13,443 nt of DNA from positions 1 through 13,443 of the forward strand of contig JAGQRC010000031.1 of the NCBI GenBank assembly GCA_020425835.1, given 5' to 3'. A program made the position numbers and the translations under genes. Below, in pieces: positions 12,539 through 13,443 of the stretch (its first letter is position 1; each line of letters begins with the position of its first letter). Below the pieces are notes generated by a model that was not told where the DNA came from, did not search any database, and saw only the letters and a list, made by a program, of their open reading frames with translations. This DNA is from Planctomycetota bacterium (GTDB taxonomy: Bacteria > Planctomycetota > UBA8108 > UBA1146 > JAJFFE01).

Positions 12539-13408
12539 GTGCCCCGACTCGTGACGCTCCTTCTGCTGGCCGCCGCCATGGCGGTCCCCGCTGTGGTTCA
12601 GGCCCAGTCCGTGGTCTACGACAACCTCGATCCATCGGACTTCGGCGACTTCTACCCCGCGCTGTTCCAGGGCAAGGAGTTCGGCGACGAGATCACGCTC
12701 GCCCCGGGACCCCGGGCGATCACCAGCTTTCGTTTCGCTCCGGGTTCATCCCAACCGATCTCGCGGTTCGACCTGACCCTGCGCTTCCGGGAGGTCGGTT
12801 CGACGGAGCCGGGGGCCGAGATCTGGAGTGGGACGTACACGGCACTCGAGTCCTATGGCGGCATCTTCGTGATGCACGATCTCGACGTTCCCGATGTCGT
12901 GGTTCCCGATACCTTCGTGTTCACGGTGGAGGTCGACTACCAACCGGGATTCGGCGATGGCTCGGCGTACTTCAACGGTTTCGGCGGTCCGGTTGTCGGG
13001 AGCAGCGGGGCGTTCGTATGGGTCGAGGATCATCCGTCGTTCGGGCCGGGCTGGGTCGCGGCCGCCTCGCCGCCGTGCGCGGACTGTGTGTTCAACCTGG
13101 CGTGTACCTTCTTCGCGGATGGTTCCGTGCCCATCGACACCTTCCGCCGCGGGGACTCCAACGACGACGGGATGTTCGACATCGGCGACCCGGTGTTCAT
13201 CCTCGGGTCCCTCTTCGTCCCGGGCGCGGCATCGCCGTCGTGCGAGGATGCCGCGGACGCGAACGATGACGGGGTGCTCGACATCGCCGATCCGGTCTAC
13301 CAGCTGGCTGCGCTGTTCGTTCCCGGCTCGCCCGCGTTGCCCGCCACGTGTGGAGTGGACACGACGGCCGACAGCCTGGACTGCGCTGTGAGCGCCGGGT
13401 GCCCTTGA
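12539..13408 (+). CDS. Secreted protein with C-terminal dockerin/EF-hand-like repeats
   Basis: The 289-residue precursor starts with a signal peptide, MPRLVTLLLLAAAMAVPAVVQA, with cleavage likely after Ala22. Residues 24-175 form a probable beta-sandwich domain of the type VYDNL...EFGDEITLAPGPRAITSFRF, seen in many planctomycete exported proteins. After a short cysteine-containing linker (Cys180, Cys183, Cys189) come two calcium-binding-loop-like repeats, DSNDDGMFDIGD (206-217) and DANDDGVLDIAD (240-251). Each is followed by a hydrophobic helix ending LFVPG. The cysteine-rich end is CGVDTTADSLDC...GC. GTG 12539 was chosen because GAGG lies 5 nt upstream and the signal peptide begins there. 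ATG 12467 would add 24 polar residues and precedes the predicted transcript. The protein is probably surface-associated or extracellular; its ligand is unknown. Confidence 0.85.
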   Translation: MPRLVTLLLLAAAMAVPAVVQAQSVVYDNLDPSDFGDFYPALFQGKEFGDEITLAPGPRAITSFRFAPGSSQPISRFDLTLRFREVGSTEPGAEIWSGTYTALESYGGIFVMHDLDVPDVVVPDTFVFTVEVDYQPGFGDGSAYFNGFGGPVVGSSGAFVWVEDHPSFGPGWVAAASPPCADCVFNLACTFFADGSVPIDTFRRGDSNDDGMFDIGDPVFILGSLFVPGAASPSCEDAADANDDGVLDIADPVYQLAALFVPGSPALPATCGVDTTADSLDCAVSAGCP

Positions 13409-13443
13409 GCATTGCCGGCGCCCAGCGCATGATCGAGCCCTCG

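Noticed and set aside
1..13443. tRNA, rRNA, CRISPR, transposase or phage genes
   Set aside because: No cloverleaf, ribosomal RNA segment, regular repeat-spacer array, insertion-sequence ends or transposase/integrase motifs were seen on either strand.

Overview
The window is GC-rich, gene-dense bacterial DNA with nine protein-coding genes, no RNA genes and no mobile element. It most likely comes from a member of Planctomycetota. Two genes point there. The first is an ECF-type sigma factor fused through a membrane segment to a very long array of carboxypeptidase-regulatory-like repeats (6140-9712). The second is a secreted protein ending in two dockerin/EF-hand-like repeats of the style FRRGDSNDDG...DIGDP plus a cysteine-rich end (12539-13408), which is typical of planctomycete exported proteins. 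The phylum call is an inference from these families; I have no marker-gene alignment.

Layout. 88-924 (+) is a SprA-related protein with an HEQAH motif. Two minus-strand genes follow, overlapping by 4 bp and therefore probably co-transcribed: topA (start at 4395, stop at 1720), then an SDR-family protein (1723 to 938). A 368-bp divergent gap (4396-4763) with several GC-rich inverted repeats separates topA from mutM (4764-5594, TTG start). A small zinc-ribbon membrane protein (5631-5966, -) converges on mutM and lies back to back with the sigma-factor fusion (6140-9712, +), which ends in a strong intrinsic terminator (9735-9773). A two-gene unit follows: a YmdB-type macrodomain protein (9882-10442) overlapping by 4 bp an uncharacterised conserved protein (10439-11026). 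A helix-turn-helix protein of unknown family (11051-12268, -) is divergent from the secreted dockerin-like protein. The gap between those two holds an AT-rich island, a predicted sigma-70 promoter, a perfect 14-bp palindrome at the predicted transcription start, and a leader hairpin containing both a Shine-Dalgarno-like and an anti-Shine-Dalgarno-like arm.

Functions. topA and mutM are housekeeping DNA topology and repair genes. The macrodomain gene probably acts on ADP-ribose conjugates or O-acetyl-ADP-ribose. The most unusual item is the fusion at 6140-9712. It looks like a membrane-anchored sigma factor whose outside half is nine beta-sandwich repeats, and no separate anti-sigma gene is visible next to it. 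An optimally spaced Shine-Dalgarno sequence, written with a run of A-ending codons that are atypical here, precedes an in-frame internal ATG just before the membrane segment. The locus may therefore also make a sigma-less membrane/exported form. The second item worth attention is the compact regulatory region at 12384-12541.
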